Below, one piece after another: positions 62,280-64,000 of a stretch of 64,000 nucleotides of DNA. Within the stretch, counting starts at the first letter, position 1. Each line of letters begins with the position of its first letter. The stretch is taken from the NCBI GenBank assembly GCA_016703125.1, contig JADJCR010000015.1, forward strand, positions 124,001 to 188,000, given 5' to 3'. Position numbers and translations under genes: made by a program. This DNA is from Micrococcales bacterium (GTDB taxonomy: Bacteria > Actinomycetota > Actinomycetes > S36-B12 > UBA10799). The notes beneath the pieces are model-generated. The model had not been told where the DNA came from. It ran no database searches and saw nothing but the letters and a program-made list of their open reading frames with translations.

Positions 62280-63437
62280 ATGCCCGCCCCGGATTTCGCC
62301 ATCATCGGCGGCGGCGTCGTCGGACTCACCATCGCGCGCGAACTCAGCCGCCGCCACCCCCGGGCCCGCATCGCGGTCTTCGAGAAGGAACCGCACCTGG
62401 GCCTGCACGCCAGCGGCCGCAACTCCGGGGTCCTGCACGCCGGCTTCTACTACGCCCCCGACTCGCTCAAGGCCCGGCTCACCGCCCGCGGCAACCACCT
62501 GCTGCGGGCCTTCTGCGCCGAGCACGACGTGCCGGTGCGCGCCTGCGGCAAGGTCGTGGTCGCCACCAGCCCGGACCAACTGCCCGCCCTAGATGAACTC
62601 GTCCGGCGCGGCACCGCCAACGGCGTGCGGCTCGAGACCGTCGACGAGCGCGGCCTGGCCGACCTCGAACCCCTCGCCCAGACCGTCGAGCGCGCCATCT
62701 GGTCCCCCGACACCGGCGTCGCCGACCCCCGGGCGGTGACGGCGGCGCTGCAGCGCGACCTCACCGAGAGGGGGGTCACCATCCGCACCTCCACCCCCGT
62801 AACGCGGCCACCCGACGCCGGCCACATCATCAACGCCGCGGGCCTCTACGCCGACCGCGTGGCCGCGTGGTTCGGCTTCTGCGACGACTACGTGATGATG
62901 CCGTTCAAGGGTCTGTACTGGTACGGCAACGACCGCGCCCCCCGGCTGCAGCGCCACGTGTACCCCGTGCCCGACCCACGCAACCCCTTCCTCGGCGTGC
63001 ACTTCACGGTCACCCCCGGCGGCGGCGTCAAGGTCGGCCCGACCGCCATCCCGGTCCTGTCCCGTGAGGCCTACTCCTGGGGCTTCCGCAGCGACGAGGC
63101 CCGCGAGGTCGCGAGGGCCTTCCCCGCCTTCCTGCGCGGCGGGCACCACGACGTGCCCGCACTGATCCGCTCGGAGGTGCCGAAGTACAGCCGTCGCTGG
63201 CTCGTCCGGCAGGCGCGCGCGCTGGTCCCCACGGCCGACGGCTTCACCATCCGCGGCGAGCCCGGCATCCGCGCCCAACTCATGCACAAAGCCACCGGCC
63301 GGTTGGAGATGGACTTCGTGGTGCGCGGCGACCAGCGCTCCACACACGTGCTCAACGCAGTCTCCCCGGCCTGGACCGCGAGCCTGGCGTTCGCCGAACT
63401 CGTGGTGGACGGGATGACCGAACGCGGGGCGGCGTGA
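62280..63437 (+). CDS. lhgO: L-2-hydroxyglutarate oxidase/dehydrogenase
   Basis: A 385-residue FAD enzyme that oxidises L-2-hydroxyglutarate to 2-oxoglutarate, with electrons going to oxygen or quinones. The FAD-binding motif FAIIGGGVVGLTIARELS is at the N-terminus. ASGRNSGVLHAGFYY is diagnostic for LhgO. MPFKGLYWYGND and SEVPKYSRRWLVRQARALVP agree with the family. Leaderless by TAACCT. Confidence 0.94.
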   Translation: MPAPDFAIIGGGVVGLTIARELSRRHPRARIAVFEKEPHLGLHASGRNSGVLHAGFYYAPDSLKARLTARGNHLLRAFCAEHDVPVRACGKVVVATSPDQLPALDELVRRGTANGVRLETVDERGLADLEPLAQTVERAIWSPDTGVADPRAVTAALQRDLTERGVTIRTSTPVTRPPDAGHIINAAGLYADRVAAWFGFCDDYVMMPFKGLYWYGNDRAPRLQRHVYPVPDPRNPFLGVHFTVTPGGGVKVGPTAIPVLSREAYSWGFRSDEAREVARAFPAFLRGGHHDVPALIRSEVPKYSRRWLVRQARALVPTADGFTIRGEPGIRAQLMHKATGRLEMDFVVRGDQRSTHVLNAVSPAWTASLAFAELVVDGMTERGAA

Positions 63438-63557
63438 CCCTCCTCAGGAGAACAGGGCCGCGGCTTCGGAACGGAGCGACGTCCGCGCCACATGGCCACC
63501 ACCACCCCCGATGGCGGCGCTGACCTGGACGGCGCCCCCCATAGGCACTAGCGAAGT

Positions 63558-63576
63558 CTGCACGTTGAACGTGCAG
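63558..63576. promoter_or_regulatory. Operator-like dyad
   Basis: Perfect 9-bp inverted repeat CTGCACGTT / AACGTGCAG around one base, in the gap 63438-63644 between lhgO and the lipoprotein remnant. It could be a regulator site or a short hairpin. Nothing else was recognised in this gap. Confidence 0.35.
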
Positions 63577-63644
63577 CTGAGATCTCGGCAATTTCGCCGT
63601 CTTGTCAGGAGATTTGCAGTCCCGACATGGCCAGGGATCGCGGG

Positions 63645-63923
63645 TTAGAGACCCACAGAATCGGCTCCGTATGTGGCCTGCTTGGTTGTGTAGCCCTCGA
63701 ACTCCAGTTGCTCAATGAGGCCGCTTCGAGAGAAGTTCTGGAAATCCAGGTAATTCTCAGCCGCCTTTGCGGCCTGTTCGTTCCAGTTCCCCTGAACGTT
63801 GTTGCCGGCGAACGTCGCGTCCTTGGTCGAGTAGCCCTCGAACTCCAGCCCCCTGCATCCCCGGTTACTCAGCGTGGTCAAAGGGAGCAGACGATCCGCG
63901 TCAGGTGGCGCCCGGGGCGTCAC
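63645..63923 (-). pseudogene. Ltp family (host cell surface-exposed) lipoprotein remnant
   Basis: The C-terminal 67 codons carry Ltp-type repeats: LEFEGYSTKDATFAGN, then NWNEQAAKAAENYLDF, FSRSGLIEQLEFEGYTTKQA and a TAA stop at 63645. These repeats occur in surface lipoproteins of actinobacteria and phage superinfection-exclusion proteins. Similarity begins abruptly at about 63848. The 25 codons before it are unrelated and no lipobox or signal peptide is present. So the 5' part is lost or lies elsewhere. GC content is visibly lower than around it, which suggests transfer. Confidence 0.6.
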
Positions 63924-64000
63924 CCGTTCGGGCTAGCGGCTTCCCACGCCGGACGGGACCCCAGCGGCGTCACTTACCCTGGAGTCAAACCGCTCATAGG

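Noticed and set aside
63438..64000. tRNA gene or attachment site at the window end
   Set aside because: No cloverleaf, anticodon stem or GGTTCRA box could be found in either strand. The lipoprotein remnant boundary alone does not prove an att site.

Overview
The window is about 70% GC and dense with genes on both strands. The families present point to a free-living, mesophilic actinobacterium (Actinomycetota): DUF3159, DUF2505, DUF5302, DUF2252, AIM24, CsoR, a UvrD/PcrA-type helicase and an Ltp-type lipoprotein remnant. Many starts are GTG, and many genes are preceded by an actinobacterial -10 box (TANNNT or NANNNT) only 6-8 nt before the start codon, so leaderless transcripts are probably common. 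I cannot name the genus. No rRNA, tRNA, CRISPR array or intact insertion sequence was seen.

Layout. 1-10 kb: the end of an M20 peptidase, an EamA exporter, a secreted DUF4189 protein, a CtpE-like P-type ATPase, a sirtuin, an epoxide-hydrolase-like protein, a DUF255/thioredoxin-domain protein, and a 1-Cys peroxiredoxin preceded by a tiny cysteine-ending leader peptide. 9.6-14.1 kb: a 124-bp-period tandem repeat, a MASE1-PAS-GGDEF-EAL protein and a quinone oxidoreductase. 14.1-21.3 kb: a small membrane protein, a MinD/ParA-like ATPase with a HAMP sensor, and a convergent operon of GHKL-GNAT fusion, MFS exporter and ATP-grasp ligase; this is the most unusual block. 21.3-27.9 kb: AIM24, an alkane hydroxylase/rubredoxin/TetR unit, a PBP4-type carboxypeptidase and pyrophosphatase. 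28-35 kb: a second GGDEF-EAL protein, lysoplasmalogenase, thioesterase, DUF2252 and a csoR-copZ copper unit. 35-45.7 kb: central metabolism and DNA repair (ppdK, gamma-glutamyltransferase, serA, helicase, 5-FTHF cyclo-ligase, arfB, a HisA-like paralogue). 45.7-57.2 kb: a 7TM diguanylate cyclase, two MFS transporters, redox proteins (DCC, glutathione peroxidase, quinone reductase) and an iron-sulfur photolyase. 57.2-64 kb: a two-gene ABC exporter, an AbiEi/DUF559-like protein bracketed by palindromic repeats, lhgO and a truncated lipoprotein gene.

Themes. Oxidative, metal and membrane stress functions recur: peroxiredoxin, glutathione peroxidase, CsoR/CopZ, DCC protein, quinone reductases and photolyase. 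Three c-di-GMP proteins lie in one 37-kb span. Carbon use includes alkanes (AlkB), 2-hydroxyglutarate and PEP/pyruvate interconversion.

Quality warning. Nine genes carry frame breaks, at least five of them explained by one missing G/C in a short run, and four of the first six kilobases' genes are affected. This pattern looks more like consensus or homopolymer error than gene decay. The affected genes are annotated as single broken genes. At least five families of short palindromic intergenic repeats are also present.
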